Notes: a model not told the origin generated them from the letters alone. A DNA stretch of 37,198 nt from Thalassovita sp. (GCA_002729595.1 PBYL01000416.1:1-37198), one strand, 5' to 3'. Positions 8,681 through 17,761 are shown, counted from the first letter of the stretch. A program made the numbers and translations.

Positions 8681-9664
8681 ATGGTGAATCCAGAAAAACT
8701 CAGAGCAGATTTTTCTAATTTAAATGCACTCATTATCGGAGATGTGATGATTGACTCCTACGTATGGGGAAAAGTCAGTCGCATCTCTCCCGAAGCTCCT
8801 GTTCCAATAGTTAATGTTGATCGCAGAGAAATAAGACTGGGTGGTGCTGGCAATGTGGCATTAAATATAAAAGCATTAGGTGCGAATCCAATTTTGTGTG
8901 CAGTTACCGGAAATGATGATGAGAGCAGAAATGTTTCTTACCTATTGGCTAAAAGAAAGTTATCTACTGATGGTATTTTCTCTATAAACGATAGACTCAC
9001 AACTGTAAAGCATCGTATTCTGGCTGGTTCGCAACATATGATGCGTATAGACACAGAAACAGAAGAAGAAATTGCAGATATTGAGAAAGAAAGAATCCTG
9101 GATTATATAAAAGGAATTCTTGATCAGGTCGATGTAATCATTTTCGAAGATTATGACAAGGGCGTTCTATCTGAGAGTCTAATTCAGTCTGTTGTTACTC
9201 TTGCTAAATCTCATTCAATCCCAACAATTGTTGACCCTAAAAAGCGAAATTTCTTAAGCTACAAAGGTGTATCGCTATTTAAGCCAAACCTTAAAGAATT
9301 AAAAGAAGGCCTTAAAGTAGAGTTTGATAAAAATGATTTAAAAGCTTTAGATCAATCGCTTAATAAATTGAATGAAGTGATGCCTACAGAATCATCTATG
9401 GTGACGCTTTCTGAAAATGGAGTATACATCAGTGATTTTAAAGACAAGCATCACATCAATGCGCACAAAAGAGAAATTGCAGATGTTTCTGGAGCGGGTG
9501 ATACTGTAGTTTCAATTGCTGCTCTTTGTATGGCAGCAGGTTTACCGCTAGATAAAATTGCGGCTATTTCTAACTTGGGTGGCGGATTGGTTTGCGAGCA
9601 CTTAGGTGTTGTTCCAATTAATCTTGACACTTTACTCAATGAGATAACCAGATTAAAAATATAA
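8681..9664 (+). CDS. rfaE1: D-glycero-beta-D-manno-heptose-7-phosphate kinase (RfaE1/HldE kinase domain)
   Basis: A PfkB-family sugar kinase of 327 residues. It should phosphorylate D-glycero-D-manno-heptose 7-phosphate at C1 in the ADP-heptose pathway for LPS inner core. Diagnostic stretches are GDVMIDSYVWGKVSRISPE near the N terminus, the GGAGNVALNIKALG loop, FEDYDKGVLS in the middle, VDPKKRNF, and the catalytic DVSGAGDT anion hole (about 268-275). In Escherichia coli the kinase is fused to an adenylyltransferase; here the protein stops after the kinase, so the adenylyltransferase (RfaE2) should be encoded elsewhere. It follows the aminotransferase gene and ends right at a strong terminator. 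Confidence 0.92.
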   Translation: MVNPEKLRADFSNLNALIIGDVMIDSYVWGKVSRISPEAPVPIVNVDRREIRLGGAGNVALNIKALGANPILCAVTGNDDESRNVSYLLAKRKLSTDGIFSINDRLTTVKHRILAGSQHMMRIDTETEEEIADIEKERILDYIKGILDQVDVIIFEDYDKGVLSESLIQSVVTLAKSHSIPTIVDPKKRNFLSYKGVSLFKPNLKELKEGLKVEFDKNDLKALDQSLNKLNEVMPTESSMVTLSENGVYISDFKDKHHINAHKREIADVSGAGDTVVSIAALCMAAGLPLDKIAAISNLGGGLVCEHLGVVPINLDTLLNEITRLKI

Positions 9665-9688
9665 AAGCACTGTTTTCACAGTGCTTTT
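9663..9688. terminator. Bidirectional intrinsic terminator
   Basis: AAAAGCACTGT-TTTC-ACAGTGCTTTT makes an 11-bp stem followed by a T run. It begins within the stop codon of the heptose kinase gene and also lies 22 bp beyond the end of the convergent DUF2911 gene, so it can serve both. Confidence 0.88.
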
Positions 9689-9710
9689 TTTTGATTCTCT
9701 TAGCAGAATA

Positions 9711-10853
9711 TTAATTCTCATCTTTCAGCTTTTTAATCTCATTTTCATAGTAAGGCAAATTAGGTTTCTGAGAGTCAGGAATGTTCTCGATTGCAGCTTC
9801 CCAATGTTTAATTGCCTTTTTATTTTCACCCATTGCTTCGTAACCTCTTGCTAAGCCAACATTGGTTGTAAAATTATCTTCTGGGTGTTTTTTTCTATTG
9901 AGCATAAAAATCGCTAATGCTTTTGCAGGCTTCTCTTCTGCAATTAAACTTCTACCATAAACATGAATTTCTTGTACTGAGGCAGTTGGATGCTCAATAG
10001 CTTCTTGCATTACAATTTCTGCTTCATCATTTCTATCTAATTTCTTTAACACATTTGCTTTTGCTTGCAGGGTATTAAAGTTCTTTTGGCCTATAAATGG
10101 GCCAGAAATCGCATAATCTGCCCATGTAAGAGCTTCTTCTAAATTCACGTCATTTTGTACACAAAAATTCGCAGCTTGTACCCAACTCATATAGTTAAAC
10201 CCACTAGAATTCTGCAATTCATTTCTTATTTCAGTTAAGTATAATTCATTGATTGCAGGCACAGAAATATCAAAAGAGGCTTTCTTGTTCTCCCATTGTA
10301 AATAGGCAGTACAAGCATCTAATTCACGATTATTGAAGCCATAAGTTAAATATTCTGTAAATGGTGCTTCTTCTACTTTTGCCTTAATTCTGAGTGCATC
10401 GTCTTTTTCATCGTAAAAATAGCTTCCCCAAGCAGTCGAATTTTTTGAGAATATCACTGTCCATTCTGCACCTTCTTCTACAATCATATGCAGGCCATAA
10501 GTACCCGCTTTTAGTTCTTCTCCACCGATTGTAACATCATTTGAAACAGTGAAAATTGTATTCTCATTAGCACCAGCACGCCAAGGAGCAGCTTTTGCAG
10601 TTCCAAAACCCAAGTTGTTCATTCCGTAGGGTACTAATTCACCCCATATTTTACCTTCTCTACTCGCTCCGTCTGGACCTGTTACATCTGGGCTATTATA
10701 AGTAATATTCACTTCAACTGGCCCCATCCATTGCGAAATACTCGCTTTTTGATTTCCGCCACTTGGAGGTAAAGAAATGTTCTGTGCTAACACAGTTGTA
10801 ATACTTAAGCATAAAATACTTAATAATGAAAACAGTAGTTTTACCTTCTTCAT
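9711..10853 (-). CDS. Secreted DUF2911 domain protein with C-terminal TPR-like repeats
   Basis: A 380-residue exported protein. I chose the internal ATG at 10853 because the protein then begins MKKVKLLFSLL and has a normal signal peptide ending in VLAQ; an in-frame start eight codons earlier (10877) would put hydrophilic residues in front of it. DUF2911 fills roughly residues 15-165 (mature N terminus SLPPSGGNQKASISQWMGP, then WGELVPYG, WRAGANENT and AGTYGLHMI). The last 150 residues are helical TPR-like repeats (for example GLARGYEAMGENKKAIKHWE). DUF2911 proteins are common in Bacteroidota; their function is not established. The gene is monocistronic and convergent with the heptose kinase gene. 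Confidence 0.88.
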   Translation of the reverse strand: MKKVKLLFSLLSILCLSITTVLAQNISLPPSGGNQKASISQWMGPVEVNITYNSPDVTGPDGASREGKIWGELVPYGMNNLGFGTAKAAPWRAGANENTIFTVSNDVTIGGEELKAGTYGLHMIVEEGAEWTVIFSKNSTAWGSYFYDEKDDALRIKAKVEEAPFTEYLTYGFNNRELDACTAYLQWENKKASFDISVPAINELYLTEIRNELQNSSGFNYMSWVQAANFCVQNDVNLEEALTWADYAISGPFIGQKNFNTLQAKANVLKKLDRNDEAEIVMQEAIEHPTASVQEIHVYGRSLIAEEKPAKALAIFMLNRKKHPEDNFTTNVGLARGYEAMGENKKAIKHWEAAIENIPDSQKPNLPYYENEIKKLKDEN

Positions 10854-10877
10854 AATGCAATAGTTATTTATTGACAC

Positions 10878-11346
10878 AAAATTTTTAGATGACTTGAAAA
10901 CAAGTTATCAATTAAAAAAGATAAACGACTCCCAAAAAATGTCTTCGGCAAAAAGACTTTACAAGCGGTTTTATTGAGATGATTAATGAACCTTTAGAAA
11001 TGCTAAGCAATTTCTCAGAGCTTAAAAAAAGCTATCTTAAATAGTATTAATTTAGTAAAAATGAAGTAGATATTTGATGCAAGAATTTCAAAGTATTTGC
11101 AGATTTACAGAGCTATTTGTCTCTCTTTAGCTAGAAAATAATATCTGTGAGTGCCACTAACCGAAAAATCCTAGAGCTATCATTGAGTGCTTTGTTATTA
11201 ATCTTCCTTAATAAGCTCTTTTACACCGCTAATATGAATAATTTCTTTTAATAGATATTCCTACCAAACAATTAAAAAACTCTAAATAAGGAGAAGAGAG
11301 CTAATATTCCATCAATTCTAAATTTAAGATAGCATAAACAAAAAAA
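10878..11346. other. AT-rich intergenic stretch with no recognised gene
   Basis: About 470 bp upstream of the DUF2911 gene and downstream of the small-transcript terminator. I see no plausible reading frame, RNA gene or long repeat here. The promoter of the DUF2911 gene should lie at its left end, but no clear -7 box was found. Confidence 0.5.
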
Positions 11347-11373
11347 GAGGGAATTCTCTTGAAGAACTCCCCC
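11347..11373 (-). terminator. Intrinsic terminator of a small minus-strand transcript
   Basis: An 11-bp stem with a 5-base loop is followed on the minus strand by seven Ts. Two of its pairs are G-U wobbles in minus-strand RNA but would be A-C mismatches in plus-strand RNA. The structure is therefore strand-specific and marks the end of a leftward transcript. Confidence 0.75.
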
Positions 11374-11411
11374 TTTTTCACTGGTTCGTATTTACCCGTT
11401 TTACGGTTCCG

Positions 11412-11519
11412 TTACACAAACTGGGTTGAAAGTGCTATTATCATTAATAAAAGCATAGTAGCTGCAACGAGCTTATCTAACCCTTTTTTAATCACAAAAT
11501 CTGAATTGAATAATCGCAT
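11412..11519 (-). CDS. Putative 35-residue single-span membrane peptide
   Basis: A short frame running from ATG at 11519 to TAA at 11412. It encodes a basic N terminus (MRLFNSDFVIKKGLDK) followed by one hydrophobic helix (about 17-31, LVAATMLLLMIIALS) and a short polar end. It fits a one-helix inner-membrane peptide. I do not recognise the sequence. Support for a real gene comes from its surroundings: promoter-like boxes about 150-180 bp upstream and a strand-specific terminator 40 bp downstream, giving a transcript near 310 nt. There is no clear ribosome binding site, which is usual in this phylum. It could instead be a non-coding RNA carrying a fortuitous frame. Confidence 0.45.
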   Translation of the reverse strand: MRLFNSDFVIKKGLDKLVAATMLLLMIIALSTQFV

Positions 11520-11634
11520 AGTGTTGAACTGCTTTTTATATATTTAACAGTTTTTTAGTTTATTGATTTTTTAAAATTTGTTTATAATTCTTAAGATGTA
11601 AGTTTTCCATCCTAAAAAATTGAAACCCAAAACT

Positions 11635-11648
11635 ACCAGATATCTGGT
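11635..11648. repeat. Perfect 14-bp palindrome in the leader of the small transcript
   Basis: ACCAGATATCTGGT is fully self-complementary. As RNA it can fold into a 5-bp stem with an AUAU loop. It lies between the histidine kinase stop codon and the small reading frame, so it might be an operator, a leader structure, or part of a weak terminator for the kinase operon. Confidence 0.4.
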
Positions 11649-11667
11649 GTTGCTTGTTTTCGGCGTG

Positions 11668-11697
11668 CGAAGGTAGTATTTTTTTGGATCAAACAAA
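11668..11697 (-). promoter_or_regulatory. Probable promoter of the small minus-strand transcript
   Basis: Read on the minus strand, a TTTG box (11697-11694) is followed after 18 bp by TACCTTCG (11675-11668) and then CACG. This is close to the Bacteroidota pattern TTTG-N19-TAnnTTTG, with one mismatch in the -7 box. It lies immediately beyond the histidine kinase stop codon and points at the small reading frame. Confidence 0.5.
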
Positions 11698-11702
11698 TAC
11701 TT

Positions 11703-14516
11703 TTAAGTTTTTTTCTGTCGAATTGGGAGAAATATTTTAAAAGTTGTTCCTTTTTCTTTTTCAGATTCTACTGTAATGTCTCCTTGGTGCTGTTCTTTAA
11801 TGATTCCGTAAGAAATTGATAATCCGAGACCAGTGCCCTCACCTACATCTTTTGTAGTAAAAAATGGGTCAAAAATTCTGTTTTTTATATTGTTATCAAT
11901 TCCAGAGCCATCATCTTTTATTTCGACCGTTACAGTTTTTTCATTATGCATACTGGTTTTGATAAAAATATTGCCTTTACCATCAATCGCTTGGATAGCA
12001 TTATTGACAATATTCATAAACACTTGGTTGATTTGCCCTGGCAGACAATCTACTTTAGGAATATTTCCAAAATCTGTATGCAGCTCAATGCGATCACGCA
12101 TTTTACTTTTCAATAAGGTAATTGTAGAAATCATGCCTTGATTGATATCAGCGAGCTTATAATCGTTTTCGTCTAACCTAGAGAAGTTTCTTAGACCTAA
12201 TACTATTTCTTTAGTTCGCAAAGCTCCTTCTTCTATACCAAACAATAAATCGTCAACCTCGCCAATTAAAATATCTAATTCGAGATGGCTACAAAGCTGT
12301 TTAATATCAGAAATGAGTTCATCTTTATTATAACCATTTTCAAAGCCTCTAACTTTTTCGAGCAATTGCTTAATGTCTGCAATATCTCTTTTAAGCGGAT
12401 TTATATTGCCAGATATAAAGTTTATCGGGTTATTAATTTCATGTGCAATACCAGCCGTTAACTGACCTAACGAGGCCATTTTTTCTGACTCTATCAACTT
12501 GATTTGAGCAGTTTTTAATTGCCTAAGTGTATCTTCTAACTGGCTATAAGAATTTCTAATAGCATCACGCTGATCTGCCAATTCTGTATTTTGTTTCTCA
12601 ATTTCATTATTCTTTCGCTCTAACTCATCGTGGCTTTTTATAATCTCTTCGTTGGCTTTTTTTAGGTTTTCAGACTGAGTAAGCACTTCTTCTGTCTTAT
12701 GCTCCAACTCAATATTTTTATTGTTGATTTCATCTTTTTGAACTGCTAAAATTTTATTTTGCCTTCTCGCAGTGTAAAGCCACATTATGGTCATGATGAA
12801 TCCAATAATCACAAAAAGGAAAATAATTTTACCCACCATCGAAACCTGATTTTTCAATTCGAGTTCTTTCTGCTTTAACATTAAAGCAGTTTCCTTTTTT
12901 TGAAGATCAGCTTGCTGTAGTTTGTTTTTTGCTTCAAGCATTTCACTCTTCCGCAGTTCTTCTATTCGTGATCTTTCCCGATCCTTTATCTCAAGCTCTT
13001 TTCGCCGTTGCTCTTCTTCAAGGTTGATAATTTTAAGTCTTTGTAATTCAAGTTCAACTTGCCTAATCTTTTTATCATTTTCCAGTTGCTCTTCTTTACG
13101 TACATATTCTTGAATTTCTTTCTCTGCTTCTAACAACTGCACGTTTTGCATCAACTGTTTGTTCACAAAATCCTGTCTTTGTTCTTCGGCAAGTTTCTCT
13201 CTAAGCTCCTGATCTTTTCTGTCCAGCTCTTCGTTGAGTTTTCTCAACCTTTCAGTCTCCACATTTCTTTCTCGTAAAATGGAATCCCTTACAGAAAGAT
13301 GCATCTTATAATATTGCAAAGCTTCTTCGTAATCACCATAATATTGCAGTATCTCAGATTTTAAACTATAAGCCTCAGCGAGTACTTCTCCTGAACCACC
13401 TGTTTGAGATTTCTCTATCGCACTTTCAGCATGTTCATTTGCATTGTGAAAATCCTTATTTTGCAAATAAACCTTTGCAATTAAATCGTGAATTTTGGCA
13501 GCTCCTACCCAATCATTTTTCCCATCTTTAATCTCCAAAACCTCATTTAAATAATCTATTGCCAAATCAGGTTTTCCCAGATTTTGATAGGTTATTCCAA
13601 TATTCAAGAGTGTTTTTTCATTCTCTATTCCATCACCATAAATTTTTTCGTCTAGCTCATAAGCTTGCATATAGTTATCTAAGGCCTTCTCATAATCGCC
13701 AAGTTTAGAATGAGTAAAACCGATATTGTTATAGGTAGCCGCCAGACCAACAGTATCTTTAATTGCAGAATAAATAGAAAGCAATTCTTGATTTCGGGCT
13801 AATGCAAACCGGTAATTAGAATTTAAATTATAGATGTTGATGAGCTTGCTTAGGGTTTTAAGCTGCCCTAAAATATGAGACTGTATTTTGTAGATATTGA
13901 GTATTCTTTCAAAACTAGTAATGGCATCGTCATAATCTTTGAGGGCGATATTGATGTTTCCAGCTTTTGTTAGCACTTCGATCTGGCCATCAAAGTTCTT
14001 TTCTTTATTATAAATAGTATAAGCTTCATTATAATACTCTGTAGCAGTTTGCATGGCATTCTGCTTCTCGTAAATTTCAGCTACTGCAATAAGGTTATTG
14101 GTAAGCAAATTATAATCTGCACTATCTGTTGAAATTAGCAAGCTATTGGCTTCCAGATAATTTCTTACAGCAATGGTATAAACTTCTCTTTTTCCATTTA
14201 TGAGTGCTTTATTTTGCAGACACAATGCTTTACCATAGTTGTATGAAACCAAGTTTGCCAAAACCCAAGAACTGTCTGACATGGCGAGTGCCTCTTCTAT
14301 CCGATTCTGATTTAGTAAGTCTTCTGTTAGGAGATTTAAATTGTCAACCTTTTTTATTACTAAGGAGTCTGATGGACTTTGAGAAAAAGCAGTATTTAAT
14401 ACAAAGCAGCAAAGCGCAAAAAACATTACAAACCTGTAAGCAAAAGCTACAGAGCTGTTAAGCATTTTTGTTTTATGTTGAGATTCTGGTTTAATTTTCA
14501 ACATCTGCCTGCCCAA
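11703..14516 (-). CDS. Sensor histidine kinase with periplasmic TPR repeats and long coiled coil
   Basis: A 937-residue membrane histidine kinase. Parts in order: signal sequence (about 18-46), TPR repeats (about 50-410, clearest at YNNIGFTHSKLGDYEKALDN), a charged coiled coil (about 413-556), one membrane helix (561-582), a second coiled coil (590-678), the HisKA dimerisation helix with phospho-acceptor His692 in GIAHEINNP, and a HATPase domain with N-box (830-843), DDGSGI (868-873) and GEGTGLGLS. There is no receiver domain and no response regulator nearby. The start is uncertain: ATGs at 14504 and 14465 are in frame, and the latter gives a more usual signal peptide. The gene begins 23 bp after a TonB-dependent receptor gene on the same strand, so the two are probably one operon. 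Confidence 0.93.
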   Translation of the reverse strand: MGRQMLKIKPESQHKTKMLNSSVAFAYRFVMFFALCCFVLNTAFSQSPSDSLVIKKVDNLNLLTEDLLNQNRIEEALAMSDSSWVLANLVSYNYGKALCLQNKALINGKREVYTIAVRNYLEANSLLISTDSADYNLLTNNLIAVAEIYEKQNAMQTATEYYNEAYTIYNKEKNFDGQIEVLTKAGNINIALKDYDDAITSFERILNIYKIQSHILGQLKTLSKLINIYNLNSNYRFALARNQELLSIYSAIKDTVGLAATYNNIGFTHSKLGDYEKALDNYMQAYELDEKIYGDGIENEKTLLNIGITYQNLGKPDLAIDYLNEVLEIKDGKNDWVGAAKIHDLIAKVYLQNKDFHNANEHAESAIEKSQTGGSGEVLAEAYSLKSEILQYYGDYEEALQYYKMHLSVRDSILRERNVETERLRKLNEELDRKDQELREKLAEEQRQDFVNKQLMQNVQLLEAEKEIQEYVRKEEQLENDKKIRQVELELQRLKIINLEEEQRRKELEIKDRERSRIEELRKSEMLEAKNKLQQADLQKKETALMLKQKELELKNQVSMVGKIIFLFVIIGFIMTIMWLYTARRQNKILAVQKDEINNKNIELEHKTEEVLTQSENLKKANEEIIKSHDELERKNNEIEKQNTELADQRDAIRNSYSQLEDTLRQLKTAQIKLIESEKMASLGQLTAGIAHEINNPINFISGNINPLKRDIADIKQLLEKVRGFENGYNKDELISDIKQLCSHLELDILIGEVDDLLFGIEEGALRTKEIVLGLRNFSRLDENDYKLADINQGMISTITLLKSKMRDRIELHTDFGNIPKVDCLPGQINQVFMNIVNNAIQAIDGKGNIFIKTSMHNEKTVTVEIKDDGSGIDNNIKNRIFDPFFTTKDVGEGTGLGLSISYGIIKEQHQGDITVESEKEKGTTFKIFLPIRQKKT

Positions 14517-14539
14517 TTAAATTTATTTTAAAGTTAGAC

Positions 14540-16918
14540 TCAATTCAGGTTAAATCGCAAACCAACTTGGGTGTTTCTTGCCAATTGCGGATTGTACAAC
14601 AAATCTACATCTAAACCTGTAGCTCCTATTCCTCCATACTTTGCATCAAAAACATTTTTCATTCTAAAAAAAGCCGAAACATTTTCACTCACTTTATAAT
14701 CTGCTAAAATATCTAGTGTATAATAACCATCATTTTTAAACAATGGATTATTAAAAGCTTCATAGCTTGGCGTATACCTTCTATACCAACCACCCATGCA
14801 TACGTTTTCAAAGTTTAGATAGAGCTTTTCAAACAAGGTAAAGTTTAATTTTAATTGAGCCATAAATTCTGGCATCATTCTAAAATCATTGAGATTACCT
14901 TGATTTTCCGCTAATCGCTCTGTTCCTTCAGATAGAGTAATGTTTAAATCAAAACCTGCATTGATGGGTTTTATCAAATTTCTACCTCGTAAAGAAACTT
15001 GCAAACCAGCTAAAGATGCTTTTGCCTCATTGCTATTGATATTTGTTCGCGTGTCCGAATCAAAAGGACTGGCATTAGGATACTTTAATGTATCAATCGG
15101 AATTACCACGCCTTTTATCAAGTTGGTGATTCTATTGTAAAAAACTGATACACTTAAATTTAAATTCTCTGAAAAATTATGCTTTACACTACTTTCAAAA
15201 GATTGAAAAATTTCTGGTTCTAAATCGGTATTTGGTGTAACTGCATAAATGGCAAGACTGTCTGGAATATCGTAAGTTAAACCTAAAGAATAATAGATAA
15301 CAGAAGATGCCGGAGCTTTAAAAGCTGTACCGAATGAAGCTTCAATACTGGTCGAACTAGTAAATTTATAAATTGCCGCAGCTCTAGGATTAAAAGTCGC
15401 ACCATACAAAGAACTGTTGTCTGCCCTAAAACCCGCAATCAAATTAAATTTTTGGTAAGTAGCATAAAGCTGAATAAAGCCCGCTATGTTCTTAAAGTTT
15501 ACAGGATTATATCCAAAATCGCCCAAGATCGGATCAGGTTCAGGTACATAACCTTTAAATGGTTTATAATTTTGTGGATCAAAAGGCTCGAAAAGCTCGT
15601 TGGTTTTGGGCAAATTACTTGAATATTGAAATGAAATTCCAGTAACCAACTCGAAGTTTTTATGAAAATTATAACTCACTAAATGCTCACCAAAGAAATC
15701 ATCTGATGCCTGATAGATATAAGAAAAATTGCCGTCATTGTAAGTTGCCGAAAACGCGGTATTCTTATCTTGCCTATGCCTTAAATATGAAAAATTTGTA
15801 GTTGTACTTAAGTTATCAGACAGGTTTTTATTATAACTAAGTGTGAGGCGTTGAATAGTTTCTGCAAAATATATTTGAGGAAACTCATAGGTATAGAGAT
15901 AATTACTTCTGCCCAAAGAAGGATAATCTCTCCGATACATACTGTTTAAAGATAGCTTAAAACCTTTATAAGCTATCTCAGCTCCCAACATACTCGATTG
16001 CTGAGAAATGGTTTGCAGTTTATCTCGGTAATTCAGCAAATTATCTACAAAGTAATCTTCTTTAATTTCTTTCTGAATATCTTCTGGCACATTGGCTTCC
16101 TTGAACCTTTCATCTAGGTATTCTTCTGAAAAATCAAGTGGGTTTTCTGGAGTGAAACCATATCCATCCCAATCAAAATATATATCTGTATCGTTTAGCA
16201 ATACATAATACATTGGGTTGTAAATGTCTTCATGGCCTTTATAAATATCTAATCGATCTCTTTTGAAACTGGAACCATAAATCGAATAGGTAATCGTATT
16301 GTCATCTTTACCTGTTTTTCCACCCAACATAAAGTTTAGGTATTTGTAGCCATCACTTCCAGTTTCTATATCTCCCTGAGCAAAGAATCCTTTATCTGGC
16401 TTTTTAGTAATTATGTTGATGACACCAGCAGTTGCATCAGCACCGTATAATGCGGAAGATGAACCGTAGATGATTTCAATTCTTTCAGCTTGCCTTATCG
16501 GTAATTGCGCACCAATTGGAATTCCACCTAAAACAGATGGCTGTATGGGAATTCCGTTTATAAGAATTTTGGTATAAGTATTTCCAATGAATCCTCTAAA
16601 TAAAAAAGTCTCTCCTTCTTCGCCTGATCCCGGTTGAGAAACCTTAATGCCCGGCATGCTTTTCAACACATCAACCAATGTTACATATCCATTTTTTAAG
16701 ATTTCTTCACGCTCAATTACTGTCACAGTAAATGGCAAATCATTAATTACTTTATTCGATCTACTTGCAGAGAAAATTTGAGGTTTATCTAGTTCTTCAT
16801 TCGAGGCGATATCTGTAAATGTTAGCACATCCCTTTCAAGATTTTCTTGATATTCTTGAGCATACAAAGAACTTAAAAATGAGGCATTTACAATTACAAA
16901 AAACAACACCAGGCGCAT
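14540..16918 (-). CDS. TonB-dependent outer-membrane receptor
   Basis: A 792-residue outer-membrane active transporter. The signal peptide is at 1-20 (ending SLYAQ). The plug domain covers about 50-175: ASRSNKVINDLPFTVTVI, the LKSMPGIKV and FLFRGF motifs, then ERIEIIYGSSSALYGADATAGVINIIT. A 22-strand-type barrel follows, ending in RNTQVGLRFNLN. There is no N-terminal carboxypeptidase-like domain and no SusD partner, so it is not a SusC-type glycan importer; it looks more like siderophore, cobalamin or colicin-type receptors. The substrate cannot be read from sequence. The downstream TPR histidine kinase gene starts 23 bp later, suggesting transport or ligand occupancy is linked to signalling. 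Confidence 0.93.
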   Translation of the reverse strand: MRLVLFFVIVNASFLSSLYAQEYQENLERDVLTFTDIASNEELDKPQIFSASRSNKVINDLPFTVTVIEREEILKNGYVTLVDVLKSMPGIKVSQPGSGEEGETFLFRGFIGNTYTKILINGIPIQPSVLGGIPIGAQLPIRQAERIEIIYGSSSALYGADATAGVINIITKKPDKGFFAQGDIETGSDGYKYLNFMLGGKTGKDDNTITYSIYGSSFKRDRLDIYKGHEDIYNPMYYVLLNDTDIYFDWDGYGFTPENPLDFSEEYLDERFKEANVPEDIQKEIKEDYFVDNLLNYRDKLQTISQQSSMLGAEIAYKGFKLSLNSMYRRDYPSLGRSNYLYTYEFPQIYFAETIQRLTLSYNKNLSDNLSTTTNFSYLRHRQDKNTAFSATYNDGNFSYIYQASDDFFGEHLVSYNFHKNFELVTGISFQYSSNLPKTNELFEPFDPQNYKPFKGYVPEPDPILGDFGYNPVNFKNIAGFIQLYATYQKFNLIAGFRADNSSLYGATFNPRAAAIYKFTSSTSIEASFGTAFKAPASSVIYYSLGLTYDIPDSLAIYAVTPNTDLEPEIFQSFESSVKHNFSENLNLSVSVFYNRITNLIKGVVIPIDTLKYPNASPFDSDTRTNINSNEAKASLAGLQVSLRGRNLIKPINAGFDLNITLSEGTERLAENQGNLNDFRMMPEFMAQLKLNFTLFEKLYLNFENVCMGGWYRRYTPSYEAFNNPLFKNDGYYTLDILADYKVSENVSAFFRMKNVFDAKYGGIGATGLDVDLLYNPQLARNTQVGLRFNLN

Positions 16919-16992
16919 AGTAAAAAATTGAGCTATTCAATAATGATTGTAATGGTGAAACATGAGGTATTACCTTTCTATACGGTTATATA

Positions 16993-17000
16993 CAAAGTTA
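16993..17000 (-). promoter_or_regulatory. Possible -7 box for the receptor-kinase operon
   Basis: The minus strand reads TAACTTTG, matching TAnnTTTG, about 75 bp upstream of the receptor start. The -33 position has no clear TTTG. Confidence 0.3.
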
Positions 17001-17053
17001 TGTGTTGGTTAAAGGAATAAATTTTAAGATAATATCCAATTGAAATCGGTATT

Positions 17054-17061
17054 TACTTTTG
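17054..17061 (+). promoter_or_regulatory. Possible -7 box for the beta-barrel protein gene
   Basis: TACTTTTG matches TAnnTTTG, about 68 bp upstream of the start codon. A -33 box at standard spacing is not evident. Confidence 0.3.
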
Positions 17062-17128
17062 TTTACAATTTAAAGCACGCCAATATATAATCATTGATTA
17101 TATTCATTAAAAAAAGCGAACAAGCTCT

Positions 17129-17761
17129 ATGGATAAATTTACTACTCTACTTTCTATCATCTTATTATTTATACTTTCTTCTTCCATTTCTAAGGCACAT
17201 AATTTTGATGCATTTATTTCCTATCAAGATACAGTTGTAAAAAAAGTAATTGAACCCATCGACGCCACTTACTATGGTGAAGTAAAAATCAAGATAGCCA
17301 ACTTTAAAGGAGATGCCACACCTATTTTTGGCTTAAATATTAAAAGAAAGTTTACTGATAAAATACAAGCAGGCTTAGGCTTTGAAACTACCATGAGCAA
17401 CTTTCAACCATCTGCCGAAGAAGACCCTGATGTATTTTATCACCTTTATTATGGCGGACTTGCCTTAGAATATTTATACCAACCCTCAAAAGTAATTTCG
17501 ATTTCCACTCCACTTTTCATCGGTACAGGAATTAGCAAATTAAATACTGTTGAAGGTGCTGTAGTTGATGGTAGAACTAAAGATAAAGTATTAGTAATAA
17601 CACCAGGCATTCGAGCAAATATGTTTATTGCTCCCAAAATGGCCATCAATATTGGATTAAATTACAGATTGGTGGCTTTAGTTGATGATTCAAGAAGTTT
17701 AGGCAGTGGAGATTTTAGCGGCCTTGAAGCTGAATTAGGATTCAAATTCAATATTCGCTGA
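17129..17761 (+). CDS. Small outer-membrane beta-barrel protein
   Basis: A 210-residue exported protein with a signal peptide (1-23, ending SKAH). The rest alternates polar and hydrophobic residues in amphipathic strands, for example AGLGFETTMSNF, YGGLALEYLYQP, VLVITPGIRANMFI and MAINIGLNYRLVAL, closing with EAELGFKFNIR. This is the pattern of an 8-10 stranded outer-membrane barrel of the OmpA-barrel/porin-like type. I do not recognise a specific family and no function can be assigned. It is divergent from the TonB-dependent receptor gene and convergent with the ABC permease gene, with only 3 bp between their ends and no hairpin there. Confidence 0.7.
   Translation: MDKFTTLLSIILLFILSSSISKAHNFDAFISYQDTVVKKVIEPIDATYYGEVKIKIANFKGDATPIFGLNIKRKFTDKIQAGLGFETTMSNFQPSAEEDPDVFYHLYYGGLALEYLYQPSKVISISTPLFIGTGISKLNTVEGAVVDGRTKDKVLVITPGIRANMFIAPKMAINIGLNYRLVALVDDSRSLGSGDFSGLEAELGFKFNIR

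Noticed and set aside
11412-11519. Possible read-through of the 35-codon frame's stop into a further 30-odd residues
   Set aside because: The downstream codons look coding-like at first (KTGKYEPVKKGE) but run through the terminator stem, and no recoding signal is visible.
11359-11547. A 62-codon plus-strand frame in the gap beside the histidine kinase
   Set aside because: It runs antisense through the terminator and the better-supported minus-strand 35-codon frame; its residues look random.
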